Part shown: positions 9,855-18,744 of the stretch, piece after piece
Layout of the letters: every line of letters starts with the position of its first letter
Numbering within the stretch: the first letter of the stretch is position 1
From: a bacterium
Lineage (GTDB): Bacteria; Zhuqueibacterota; QNDG01; DTFT01
DNA: 38,879 nt
Reading direction: 5' to 3'
NCBI GenBank assembly: GCA_030372965.1
Contig: JAUCQC010000229.1
Location: 1 to 38,879, forward strand
Program-made: the position numbers and the translations under genes
The notes under the pieces: model-generated
Databases searched by the model: none
What the model was told of the DNA's origin: nothing
Seen by the model: the letters and a program-made list of their open reading frames with translations, nothing else

Positions 9855-11122
9855 CGCGGATTTCCGAACGGCGGGAAACGGACCGGACCCTCCGCGCGCT
9901 GGCGTGGATCGTCCTGGCGGCCGTGCTGATCCGGCTGGCCTTCGTCCTGTTTTTCTCCGGTTTCACGGAACAGAACCTCGGCGATTCGGTGCGCTACAAC
10001 CGGGTCGCGAAGTTCCTGCTGGAGAGGCACGCGTTCTGGGAGTACGTCCGGAAGCCCACGGCCTTCGTGCCGCCGCTCTATCCCGCGTTCCTGGCCGGCG
10101 TGTACGGCCTTTTCGGATTCCACGCGATCGCGGTCAAGGTCATCCAGGCCCTGATCGGCGGACTGCTCCCGTGGGTCGTTTTCAAGGCCGCCCGGCGCAA
10201 CCTGGACGGCCGCACGGCCCTGGTCGCCGCGGCCTGGACCGCGGTCTATCCCGAACTGATCGTGATGACCGGTTACCTGTACACGGAAACCCTGTTCATC
10301 CTCGCGCAGGCGCTCGCGTTCGTCTTCCTGCTCGCGGCGTTCCGGGACGACCGGAGGCGCGATTGGATCGTCGCGGGCCTGCTGCTGGGCGTCAGCGTCC
10401 TGATCCGGAACATCCTCCTGATGTTCCCGGTTTTTCTGCTCCTGATCTGCCTCGCGGACGCGGAACTCCGGAAGCGCTGGAAGCGCGTCGTTCTGTCCGC
10501 GGCGGTCATGGCGGCGGTCGTCCTGCCCTGGACGGTGCGGAACGCCCTGGCTTTTCACGAATTCATACCGGTCACCACGGGCGCGGGGAACGAGTTCTGG
10601 ATCGGGAGCGACGTCAGCCGGGGCGGGCGGCACCGCCACGGCGAGTCCCTGGAGGCCATCCGGGCGCTGACCAAGGGCGCCAGGACGGAGACCGAGAAGG
10701 ACCGCATGCTCATCGCGGACGCGATCCGCAACATCCGGAGCCGGCCGCTCGGGTACGTGAAGGTGTGTCTCGGAAAGGCTTTCCGCGCCTTCTTTCAGGT
10801 CTACGAGAACGTCCCGACGGGCAGGAGCCGGCGGACCAACCCGCTCCTGCTGCTGATGCTCGGACTTTCCTACTATCCGGTGCTCGTGCTGGGCGCCGCC
10901 GGCGTATGGATCACGTCCGGCCGGTGGCGGCAGTGGCTGCCCCTGACCGCCCTGCTCGCGTACTCGGTTCTGCTGTTCACGGCGGTTCACTTCGTTCCGA
11001 GGTACCGCATTCCGCTGATTCCGTTCTGCATCGTGTTCGCGTCGGTGGCGGCCGTCCGCGCCGCGGACCGCCTCTCCGGACGGGCCGCATCCCAAGGGGG
11101 TTCATGGATCTCTCGAAAATAA
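9851..11122 (+). CDS. GT39/PMT-like multi-TM glycosyltransferase
   Basis: MTRISERRETDRTLRALAWIVLAAVLIRLAFVLFFSG, GDSVRYNRVAKFLLERHAFWEYVRKPTAFVPPLYPAFLAGVYGLFG; start trimmed inside ORF 9602..11122. Confidence 0.82.
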   Translation: MTRISERRETDRTLRALAWIVLAAVLIRLAFVLFFSGFTEQNLGDSVRYNRVAKFLLERHAFWEYVRKPTAFVPPLYPAFLAGVYGLFGFHAIAVKVIQALIGGLLPWVVFKAARRNLDGRTALVAAAWTAVYPELIVMTGYLYTETLFILAQALAFVFLLAAFRDDRRRDWIVAGLLLGVSVLIRNILLMFPVFLLLICLADAELRKRWKRVVLSAAVMAAVVLPWTVRNALAFHEFIPVTTGAGNEFWIGSDVSRGGRHRHGESLEAIRALTKGARTETEKDRMLIADAIRNIRSRPLGYVKVCLGKAFRAFFQVYENVPTGRSRRTNPLLLLMLGLSYYPVLVLGAAGVWITSGRWRQWLPLTALLAYSVLLFTAVHFVPRYRIPLIPFCIVFASVAAVRAADRLSGRAASQGGSWISRK

Positions 11123-12489
11123 TATTCATCGCCCTGTCCCTCGTCTTTTTCGCGGTCGTTCCGGCTTTCCTCCGGGATGTGCGCCGGTACTACCTGGGGA
11201 TGGCTTCCTTCATGTACGTCTTCACGTCGGGATGGGTCTTCTACCATTACACCGGCCTGATGCTGGCGGACCTGCCCATTCTGGCCCTGCTGGCCGTCAG
11301 CGTGTTCTCCGGCCGACGGATCCGTTTTTCCCAGCCGCCCGTCGGAGGGTTTCTGCTGGCCATCATCGCGCTCGGCCTGGCGTCGGCCGCCTGGAGCAAA
11401 CAGCCGGGATGGGCCATCGCGGAAATCTCCAAGTACATGCGCGGCTACCTGCTCATGGTGGTGCTCGTCCACAACATCCGCGACGTCCGGGACCTGCGGC
11501 TCGTCGTGAACGGAACCCTGGCCGGACTGCTCATCGAGTCCCTGCTCGGCATCTACCAGTGGAAATTCGGGGCGCTCGGCGTCTGGTTCCTCGGGGAAAG
11601 GCCCGCCTGGCGCGTGGACTGGAGGACGTTCGGCACGTTCTTCGTGCCCGCCTTTTACGCGAATTACGTGGCCATGGCGCTGAGCCTCTCGCTGCGCATG
11701 TTCCTCTACTACCGGCCGTCCAAGGTCGGCACGGCGGTCTACTACGGAGCCGTCTCGGTGTTCGGCCTGATCGCGCTGTACACCACGTATGCGCGGGGAC
11801 CCTGGATCGGCGCGGTGACCGGCATTCTCCTCGTGTCTCTCCTCAGCATGACCCGCGCCCGGTTCCGGCCCCGGGCGAACTGGACATTCGCGGTATTCGG
11901 AATCTTTCTGGCGGTTTTTCTGCTGCGGTACAACCAGCACATCGTCGATCAGTTCGGCGCGGGACGGAAGAAAGCGTACGAATCCCGGTTCTCCCAGGCG
12001 AACGTCGCGTACCGCATCATCGCCAAAAATCCGCTTCACGGCGTCGGGCTGGGCAATTACCAGGAAGTCTCGTGGGACTACCTGACGCCCGAGGAGAAAT
12101 CGCTGGACAGCGCGTACGTGGTGGCCTGGATGGTGCACAATTCCTACCTGCTGCTCGCGTCCGAACTGGGGATTCCGGGAGGGATCCTCTTCGTCTGCTG
12201 GTTCCTCAGCATTTTGTCCCTCGCCTGGAGGGTGCTGAATCACAGGATGCAGCATCCTTTCGTCACCCAGGTCTCGATGGGAATCCTGGGAGGGATCCTG
12301 TCCCTGATGGTTTTTCTGATTCCGGGGCCGGACATCCACGAGTACTCGCTCATGTACCAGATCTGCCTTTACAGCGGCATGCTCCTGGCCGCGAAGAACA
12401 TACTCGACCGGGCCGAGCGGACCCGGGCGCTTCGCGCCAGGTCCGGCCCGGACGGGACCTCCCCTGTCCGGGACCCATCACAATCCTGA
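11104..12489 (+). CDS. O-antigen ligase/polymerase-like (Wzy/WaaL) membrane protein
   Basis: Multi-TM, YTTYARGPWIGAVTGILLVSLL plus NPLHGVGLGNYQEVSWDYL and VHNSYLLLASELGIPGGILF, the classic O-antigen ligase motifs. 19-nt overlap with the upstream gene. Confidence 0.9.
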   Translation: MDLSKIIFIALSLVFFAVVPAFLRDVRRYYLGMASFMYVFTSGWVFYHYTGLMLADLPILALLAVSVFSGRRIRFSQPPVGGFLLAIIALGLASAAWSKQPGWAIAEISKYMRGYLLMVVLVHNIRDVRDLRLVVNGTLAGLLIESLLGIYQWKFGALGVWFLGERPAWRVDWRTFGTFFVPAFYANYVAMALSLSLRMFLYYRPSKVGTAVYYGAVSVFGLIALYTTYARGPWIGAVTGILLVSLLSMTRARFRPRANWTFAVFGIFLAVFLLRYNQHIVDQFGAGRKKAYESRFSQANVAYRIIAKNPLHGVGLGNYQEVSWDYLTPEEKSLDSAYVVAWMVHNSYLLLASELGIPGGILFVCWFLSILSLAWRVLNHRMQHPFVTQVSMGILGGILSLMVFLIPGPDIHEYSLMYQICLYSGMLLAAKNILDRAERTRALRARSGPDGTSPVRDPSQS

Positions 12490-12550
12490 CATCCCCTCCT
12501 TTTTCCGAAAATCTGGCAGGAAAATTGCATCATAATTAAAAGGTTATCCT

Positions 12551-13249
12551 ATGCTGAAATTGATACACGACAAATTGACCCAGGCGATTTGCCGGCTGAA
12601 AAGGGGCCGTCAAATTCAACCCGATCAAGGGGTTGTAAAAGTCAACCTCGGGGCGGGTCTGCATGTCGCTCCGGGCTGGTACAACGTGGACGGCCACCTG
12701 CGGGCATTTTTTTCCACATGGCCTGATTTTGTGATCCACTGGCTGTACCGGGTCATCCAGACCTCGAATCAGGAGTTCACCCGGGAAGCGTACACGCGGA
12801 TCCTGAAGGAAAACCGGTACATCCACCACGATCTGACTTATGGAATACCGTTCCGGGACGGAAGCGTGGATTTCCTGTACGCCTCCCACCTGCTGGAACA
12901 CCTGCACCGGGACGAGGCGGAACGGCTGATACGGGAGGCGGTGCGGGTGCTCAAGCCGGGCGGCGTTTTCCGCGTGGCCGTTCCGGACCTGGCGCACGCC
13001 ATGGATCTTTACCGGAAGGGCGAGAAGCGCCTCTCCCTCGGGTATTTCTTCAATGAATCGAAACAGGACAACTACACCTATCACCGTTACCTGTACGACG
13101 AGGAACTCCTGACGGACGCGCTGATCCAGGGCGGATTCGCCTCGGTGAAACGCTGCGCGTACCGGCAGGGAGTCACCCCCGACGCCGGAACTCTGGACAA
13201 CCGGCCCGAGGAATCGCTCTATGTGGAGGCGTTCAAACAGTCCCCATGA
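12551..13249 (+). CDS. SAM-dependent class I methyltransferase
   Basis: VNLGAGLHVAPGWYNVDGHL, FLYASHLLEHLHRDEAERLIREAVRVLKPGGVFRVAVPDL. Confidence 0.88.
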   Translation: MLKLIHDKLTQAICRLKRGRQIQPDQGVVKVNLGAGLHVAPGWYNVDGHLRAFFSTWPDFVIHWLYRVIQTSNQEFTREAYTRILKENRYIHHDLTYGIPFRDGSVDFLYASHLLEHLHRDEAERLIREAVRVLKPGGVFRVAVPDLAHAMDLYRKGEKRLSLGYFFNESKQDNYTYHRYLYDEELLTDALIQGGFASVKRCAYRQGVTPDAGTLDNRPEESLYVEAFKQSP

Positions 13250-14526
13250 AGGTGCTCCTGTCCGACAAATATTATTTCGTCCGGGGGGGAGCCGAACGGT
13301 ATTTCTTCGACCTGAAGGCCGTGCTGGAGGCGAACGGCCACACGGTCATCCCTTTTTCGATGCGGCACCCGGACAACTTTCCGACGCCGTACGACCGGTA
13401 TTTCGTGGACCGCATCGAATTCGACGCGCGGGGTCCGGCGCAGAAGGCGCGGGTCGGCCTGCAGTCCATCGGCCGGATCTTCTGGTCGACCCAGGCCGCG
13501 GACCGGCTGGGCCGCCTGGTGCGCGACACCCGGCCGGACATCGCGCACCTGCACATGATCGATCACCAGATTTCGCCCTCCATACTCCCGGTCCTGCGGA
13601 GGGCGGGCGTTCCCGTGGTGCAGACGGTTCACACGTACAAGCTGGTGTGCCCGACCTACCGACTCTACCACATGGGCCGGAACCGCGTCTGCGAGAAGTG
13701 CCTCGGCGGATTCTACTGCCGCGCGCTCGCGGAGCGGTGCCACAAGGATTCGTTCTGGGCGACGCTTCTGCTCGCGGCTGAAACGTCGTTCCACAAGGCG
13801 GGCCGGTTCTATGAGCGCGGCATCGACCGTTTTCTCGTGCCGAGCCGGTTCATGGGCCGCAAGCTCGAGGAGGGCGGCATCCGGCCCGACCGGATCCGGC
13901 ACCTGCCCTACACGATCGATCTCTCCGCGTACCGCCCTTCGTTCCGCGCCGGCCGCTACGGCCTGTACATGGGGCGGCTCTCCGCGGAAAAGGGGATCAA
14001 AACCCTTCTACGGGCCGCGGCGGCCGGGTTCGAATGGCCGCTCGTCATCGCCGGCGAAGGGCCGCAGCGGGCCGAACTCGAAGCGTTCGCGTCCGAACGG
14101 GGCCTCACGCGGGTGCGTTTCGCGGGCCGGCTCGACGGCGAAAAACTGAGGAATACGATCGACGGCGCGGGCTTCGTGGTGGTTCCGTCCGAGTGGCACG
14201 AGAACTCGCCGCTGGTCGTCTATGAATCGTTCGCCATGGGCAAGCCGGTCATCGGCGCGGCCATGGGCGGCATTCCCGAGCTCATCTCGGACGGCGTGGA
14301 CGGCGCGCTGTTCCCCGCCGGGGACGCCGAAGCCCTGGCGCGGCGGCTCTCCGAATTCGCCCGCCGGGGGCCGGCCGGCCTGTCCGTCATGGGCCGCGCG
14401 AGCCGGCGCAAGGCCGAGAGGCTCTTCTCGCCGGAACCCCATTACCGGGAACTGTCCGGCATCTACCGGGAACTGGTCGACCGGGCGAAAACACGTCGCC
14501 GGGTGGGCGACCGGAATCACGAATGA
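13246..14526 (+). CDS. Glycosyltransferase family 4
   Basis: MKVLLSDKYYFVRGGAERYFFDLKAVLEANGHTVIPFSM, TVHTYKLVCPTYRLY, GRLSAEKGIKTLLRAA, EWHENSPLVVYESFAMGKPVIGAAMGGIPELI. Confidence 0.95.
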   Translation: MKVLLSDKYYFVRGGAERYFFDLKAVLEANGHTVIPFSMRHPDNFPTPYDRYFVDRIEFDARGPAQKARVGLQSIGRIFWSTQAADRLGRLVRDTRPDIAHLHMIDHQISPSILPVLRRAGVPVVQTVHTYKLVCPTYRLYHMGRNRVCEKCLGGFYCRALAERCHKDSFWATLLLAAETSFHKAGRFYERGIDRFLVPSRFMGRKLEEGGIRPDRIRHLPYTIDLSAYRPSFRAGRYGLYMGRLSAEKGIKTLLRAAAAGFEWPLVIAGEGPQRAELEAFASERGLTRVRFAGRLDGEKLRNTIDGAGFVVVPSEWHENSPLVVYESFAMGKPVIGAAMGGIPELISDGVDGALFPAGDAEALARRLSEFARRGPAGLSVMGRASRRKAERLFSPEPHYRELSGIYRELVDRAKTRRRVGDRNHE

Positions 14527-14547
14527 AAGAGTCAGGCTTTTCATACC

Positions 14548-14566
14548 GCTCCGCCGCCGGCGGAGC
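14548..14566 (+). other. Intercistronic hairpin with perfect 8-bp stem
   Basis: GCTCCGCC-GCC-GGCGGAGC between the GT4 stop (14526) and the ATG at 14591; no T-tract follows. Confidence 0.6.
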
Positions 14567-14590
14567 CGCAACGATCCGGAGGAGACACTC

Positions 14591-16435
14591 ATGAGGACGC
14601 GTCGCACCATCTGGGGGATACTGGCGCTGGGTCTGCTGGCCGCGGCGGGGACCGCTTCGGCCGCGATGACGCAGGAGCAGGTGTTTCAGGCCAAGAAGAG
14701 CCATTACCTCTCCACCGACGGCGAAACCCTGCTCATGTACCACGAGCGCGTCTGGGGGTGGCTCGAGAAGATCCGGAACGGCACCATGAGCCCCTCCCAG
14801 CCGGTGAAGGACGTCGGCGGCGTGTACCGGCCCGTGAGCGAGGTCATCAGCAAGATCATCCGATGCTGGGGCACCACCTGGACGGCCAGCGGCTACCCCA
14901 CCTACGGATATGCGTGGTTTTTCGGGGAATGGTACTCCAATCTCGCGCTGATCTACATGTACCTGGAATACAACGCCGAGTTGACCAGCGCGGACCGGCT
15001 TTTCATCCAGAATGTGTACAACAACGCGATCACCTCCCGGGACTTCGGACCCGGTTCCGAGAACAGCCGGATGTTCGACATGGTGGGGCGGTATCTCTGG
15101 GTGCAGTACTACAAGTCGACCAATGTCACCTATTCGTACAACCCGCCTCCCACGACCAACATTTACGCTTTCAGCTGGGGCGGACGCTCGTACACGCCCG
15201 GCGGCACCTACAACGCCTATCAGCTGGCGACCGACTGGATCTATTACTTCATGGACAAATGGGTGTCCAGCGGAAACGCCGAACTGGACAGCCCGCACTA
15301 CACCTGGTGCCTTTTCTACGCCTACTGGGCGCTCTATGATCACGCGCTGGACGAGACCATGCGGAGGAAGGCCCGGATGATGCTGGACTTTCTGTTCCTG
15401 GAGTCCGGCATGGATTACAGCGCCAACCACTGGGGCGGGGCGCTGGGCCGCGTCTACGGGGTGACGATCGCGGGCGGACGGACGAGGATGTACTGGGACT
15501 TCTTCTTCGAGGGGGCCGCGGCCACGGGGTACGAGCCCAGCTATTCCGTGATCGCGTCCGATTACCGGCTCCCGGACGTGGTCTGGGACGCCATCGATCT
15601 GAACGATGAGCCGGACAATTACTACCACATCAACATGGAGTACAACGGCAGCATCGTGTACGCCTCCGGCACCGGAAAGTGGAACTACGTCACCAAGTAC
15701 TACAATCTCGGGGGCCGGATCGGGGCCGGGTGGCAGCTCTGCGTCAAATCGACGGACACGCCCGGCTCGTTCAACCATCCGGGGACGCCCTTCATCGCCT
15801 GGATCAACACCTACGACACGGGCGGGGGGAGCAGTACGCCCGCCCAGGGCGAGACCTACATCACCCAGGGAGAATCCGGGTTTCAATACCGAAACGCCCT
15901 GTTCAGCTGGGGATACAAGTGGCACGAGGCCATCTCTCCGAACAGCTGGGATCTCAACCAGAAGGAAGGGAACTGGCAGTTCTTCAAGGAAGGCCGGACC
16001 ATGGTGGCCGTGATCCGGGACAGCGTCAACAAGGTGTCGGGCATGGAAGTGGGCATCGAGGGCGTCGATTACGCAACCTGGGACGACTTCAAGCGGGCGA
16101 TCCGCGGAAACGCCGCCCTGGCCGTCTGGAGCTTCACCACGAGCCGCGGCAACAAGATCAGCTGCAAGGCCCTGCCCGGCAGGGTGGACTGGGACGCCGT
16201 GGTCATGAGACCGGGCGACGCCGACTACTCCTTCGTCTGGCCCTACCCCTTCCAGCGCATTCAAACGGTCGACTACCGCAACCAGGCGATCGTGCGCTGG
16301 GAGGGGAACAAGCTGATCGTCAAGAAGCACGGCCGACAGCGCATCTATGACTTCAACTCCTGGACGTGGACGGACTCGGCCGCGGGAGACGACACGACCC
16401 CGCCCGCGGCGCCGGTCGGCGTCAACGTGCGGTAG
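14591..16435 (+). CDS. Secreted protein, possible (alpha/alpha)-toroid polysaccharide lyase/hydrolase
   Basis: Start trimmed to MRTRRTIWGILALGLLAAAGTASAAM signal peptide; helical Trp/Tyr-rich core (SPHYTWCLFYAYWALYDHALDETMRRKARMMLDFLF, SANHWGGALGRVYG). C-terminus ends DTTPPAAPVGVNVR. Family is inferred, not confirmed. Confidence 0.6.
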   Translation: MRTRRTIWGILALGLLAAAGTASAAMTQEQVFQAKKSHYLSTDGETLLMYHERVWGWLEKIRNGTMSPSQPVKDVGGVYRPVSEVISKIIRCWGTTWTASGYPTYGYAWFFGEWYSNLALIYMYLEYNAELTSADRLFIQNVYNNAITSRDFGPGSENSRMFDMVGRYLWVQYYKSTNVTYSYNPPPTTNIYAFSWGGRSYTPGGTYNAYQLATDWIYYFMDKWVSSGNAELDSPHYTWCLFYAYWALYDHALDETMRRKARMMLDFLFLESGMDYSANHWGGALGRVYGVTIAGGRTRMYWDFFFEGAAATGYEPSYSVIASDYRLPDVVWDAIDLNDEPDNYYHINMEYNGSIVYASGTGKWNYVTKYYNLGGRIGAGWQLCVKSTDTPGSFNHPGTPFIAWINTYDTGGGSSTPAQGETYITQGESGFQYRNALFSWGYKWHEAISPNSWDLNQKEGNWQFFKEGRTMVAVIRDSVNKVSGMEVGIEGVDYATWDDFKRAIRGNAALAVWSFTTSRGNKISCKALPGRVDWDAVVMRPGDADYSFVWPYPFQRIQTVDYRNQAIVRWEGNKLIVKKHGRQRIYDFNSWTWTDSAAGDDTTPPAAPVGVNVR

Positions 16436-16513
16436 CCGTCCGCGGCCCGTGGACGGCCGGCAGGTTGTCGCGTTTCACGCGCTGGTGATGGAACTTTTTT
16501 CGTGAGGTGTGAT

Positions 16514-18439
16514 ATGATCCGAATGCCCGCAACCGATCGGTCCTTTCCCGCCCCGCGCCTCCCGCGGAAGGCGGCCGCGCTCCTTGCGGTTCTTCTTCTC
16601 GGAACGGCGCCCGGCCTGCGGGGGCAGGACGTCAACCCCCCCTATCCGCGGCTGGGGATTTTCACCTTCAGCGGGCAGACCTACGCGAGCCTTGACATCC
16701 TGAAGGACTTCGACATCATCGGAATCACGCCCAACAACGAACAGGCCCGCCGGTTCAAGGCGCAGAATCCGAACGTCATCATGCTGGCGGCCGCGGCCAT
16801 GTTCATCAACGAGCGGCTCAGCTACAGCGGCGTCAACAACCTGCCGGAATCGTGGTTCTTTCACGACGTCTCCGGGAAGCGGTTCGAGACGTGGGACAAC
16901 GTGTACCGGATGAACGTGTCGCCCTTCTGCCCGAAGGTGGACATGGGCGACGGTTACGGCCCCAGCCAGTACGCGGATTACGCGCTCCGGTTCGTGCAGT
17001 CCCGCATCGACTTCACCGCGTTTGACGGCATTTTCCACGACTGGTGGTGGAACCAGGTCGGATGGTCGCAGGCCAGGACCGGCGACTTCAACAACAACGG
17101 AATCGCCGACATGGACGAGTGGGGCGGCCCCGATTCCGTGAACGCGGTCTGGTGGCGGTCCATCCACGCCTACCACGACCGGGAATACAGCCTGCCCGGG
17201 CTGAAATACGTGGTGGTGCAGCTGGGCGGCGTGCCCTGGCCCAACGTGAACGGCGGCTGTTACGAGGATTTCCCCATGTACAACGGCCCCTTCGCGTACT
17301 GGCTGTCGCACTACACGGACGACATCACGACGAAGCGGACGCCCTCCCTGACCCTCATGAACGCCTCGCACCGCTTCTACCACCTGTATTTTCCGGTTGA
17401 ACCGTACAAGAACAACTACCGATCCGTGCGTTACAACCTGGCCGCCTGCCTGCTCACGCAGGCGTACTTCTACGTCGACGAGGGGAACGAACTCGGGCAC
17501 CACGGCAACGTGCACATCTACGACGAATTCGAGGCCAAGGGCATGCTCGGCTACCCGAGGTCGGCCCCGATCAAGCTGGAGGGAAAGACGCTCGCGTCCA
17601 CGCCGTGGGCCAGCGGGGTGTGGGTGCGGTTCTTCGACAACGGCGTCAGCATCATCAACGCCACGGGCCTGCCCCAGACGATCACGGCCTCGGAGCTGGC
17701 GATGGTCGATCCGGCCGGCGGACAGCCGTACTACCGTTTCCTCGGGGGCCAGGATCCCGCCACGAACAACGGACAGCAGGTGACCGACGCGAATCCCGTC
17801 TCCCTCTGGGGCGACATCCGGACCACCGCCGTGACCAATCCGGAGGTGTTCGGCGACGGCGCCATGCTGTTCCGGACACGGAGGACCCTGATCACGCCCA
17901 TCGTGGTCGACAACAACGTGAACAACCAGACGTCCCCGGGATCGGATCCCGTGCAGTACTCGGGGAGCTGGGTGCTGAGTTCGGACGGCGACAAGTATTA
18001 CGCGTTCTACACCGGCCGTGATTACGCCGAGTTCCAGCCGAACGGGTTCGCCTGGTGCCCGCCCGGGAGCGGGGAGAACACGGCCGTGTACGTGCCGACG
18101 ATCGGCACGCCCGGCATGTACGAGGTGTCCGAGTGGCACGGCTACCGCGGGAACTCGGAGACGAGTTATCCGCTTTCGTCCGCCGTTCCCGCGCGGATCG
18201 TCTGTTCCGGAAAGGACACTTCGCTCACGATCGATCAGACCAGGAACTTCGGGCAGTGGAACAAACTGGGTGTCTTTCCGTTCGACAAGGGGACTTCGGG
18301 CAGGGTCACGCTGTCGAACAAGACATCCGGCATCGTCCTATCCGACGCCATCCGTTTCACTTACAAGGGCCCCGTTTCTGGGTACGACACCACGCCGCCG
18401 TCTCCGCCCCGGGATGTCCGCGTCGTGCCGCTCCGGTGA
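16514..18439 (+). CDS. Secreted putative glycosyl hydrolase (GHL15-like) with C-terminal Golvesin/Xly-type beta domain
   Basis: Signal-peptide-like N-terminus; TIM-barrel-like FTAFDGIFHDWWWNQVGW; C-terminal GMYEVSEWHGYR...DTSLTIDQTRNFGQWNKLGVFPFDKGTSGRVTLSN...VLSDAIRF resembles Golvesin-type CBD. Ends DTTPPSPPRDVRVVPLR. Confidence 0.7.
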   Translation: MIRMPATDRSFPAPRLPRKAAALLAVLLLGTAPGLRGQDVNPPYPRLGIFTFSGQTYASLDILKDFDIIGITPNNEQARRFKAQNPNVIMLAAAAMFINERLSYSGVNNLPESWFFHDVSGKRFETWDNVYRMNVSPFCPKVDMGDGYGPSQYADYALRFVQSRIDFTAFDGIFHDWWWNQVGWSQARTGDFNNNGIADMDEWGGPDSVNAVWWRSIHAYHDREYSLPGLKYVVVQLGGVPWPNVNGGCYEDFPMYNGPFAYWLSHYTDDITTKRTPSLTLMNASHRFYHLYFPVEPYKNNYRSVRYNLAACLLTQAYFYVDEGNELGHHGNVHIYDEFEAKGMLGYPRSAPIKLEGKTLASTPWASGVWVRFFDNGVSIINATGLPQTITASELAMVDPAGGQPYYRFLGGQDPATNNGQQVTDANPVSLWGDIRTTAVTNPEVFGDGAMLFRTRRTLITPIVVDNNVNNQTSPGSDPVQYSGSWVLSSDGDKYYAFYTGRDYAEFQPNGFAWCPPGSGENTAVYVPTIGTPGMYEVSEWHGYRGNSETSYPLSSAVPARIVCSGKDTSLTIDQTRNFGQWNKLGVFPFDKGTSGRVTLSNKTSGIVLSDAIRFTYKGPVSGYDTTPPSPPRDVRVVPLR

Positions 18440-18472
18440 GGGGCGGACGTGACGGTGTCCGCGTGACCGTGA

Positions 18473-18520
18473 CCGCCCGTCCGGAAAGGATCTCACCCCG
18501 TTCCGGACGGGCGGAATTTT
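18473..18520 (+). terminator. Rho-independent-like terminator
   Basis: Perfect 14-bp stem CCGCCCGTCCGGAA / TTCCGGACGGGCGG, 14-nt loop, then AATTTT; 33 bp after the stop at 18439. Confidence 0.75.
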
Positions 18521-18744
18521 CCGACATCCAAGCATTCGGTGTTGACATTTTGGCTTCCTGTCCCGCCCGCGGATCCGTGACCCTCACGGACCGTATCGGG
18601 AAACGTACCGGCGCCGCGGCCGGCCACCCCGGAAGAACGCGGCGGTCGCGGGGCTTTCGGACAGCCGTCTCACTCAACCGCAATGGGTTCGGTCCTGCCG
18701 CAACGCCGCAGGCATGAACTCCCCCCAGAAGAGGATGAACCGGA

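Noticed and set aside
12490-12550. Promoter in the AT-rich gap before the methyltransferase (CATAAT at 12531)
   Set aside because: No acceptable -35 at 16-18 nt spacing; too weak to call.
18541-18570. TTGACA at 18542 as a promoter for the methyltransferase-GT4 fusion
   Set aside because: No -10-like hexamer at 16-18 nt spacing (GC-rich there).
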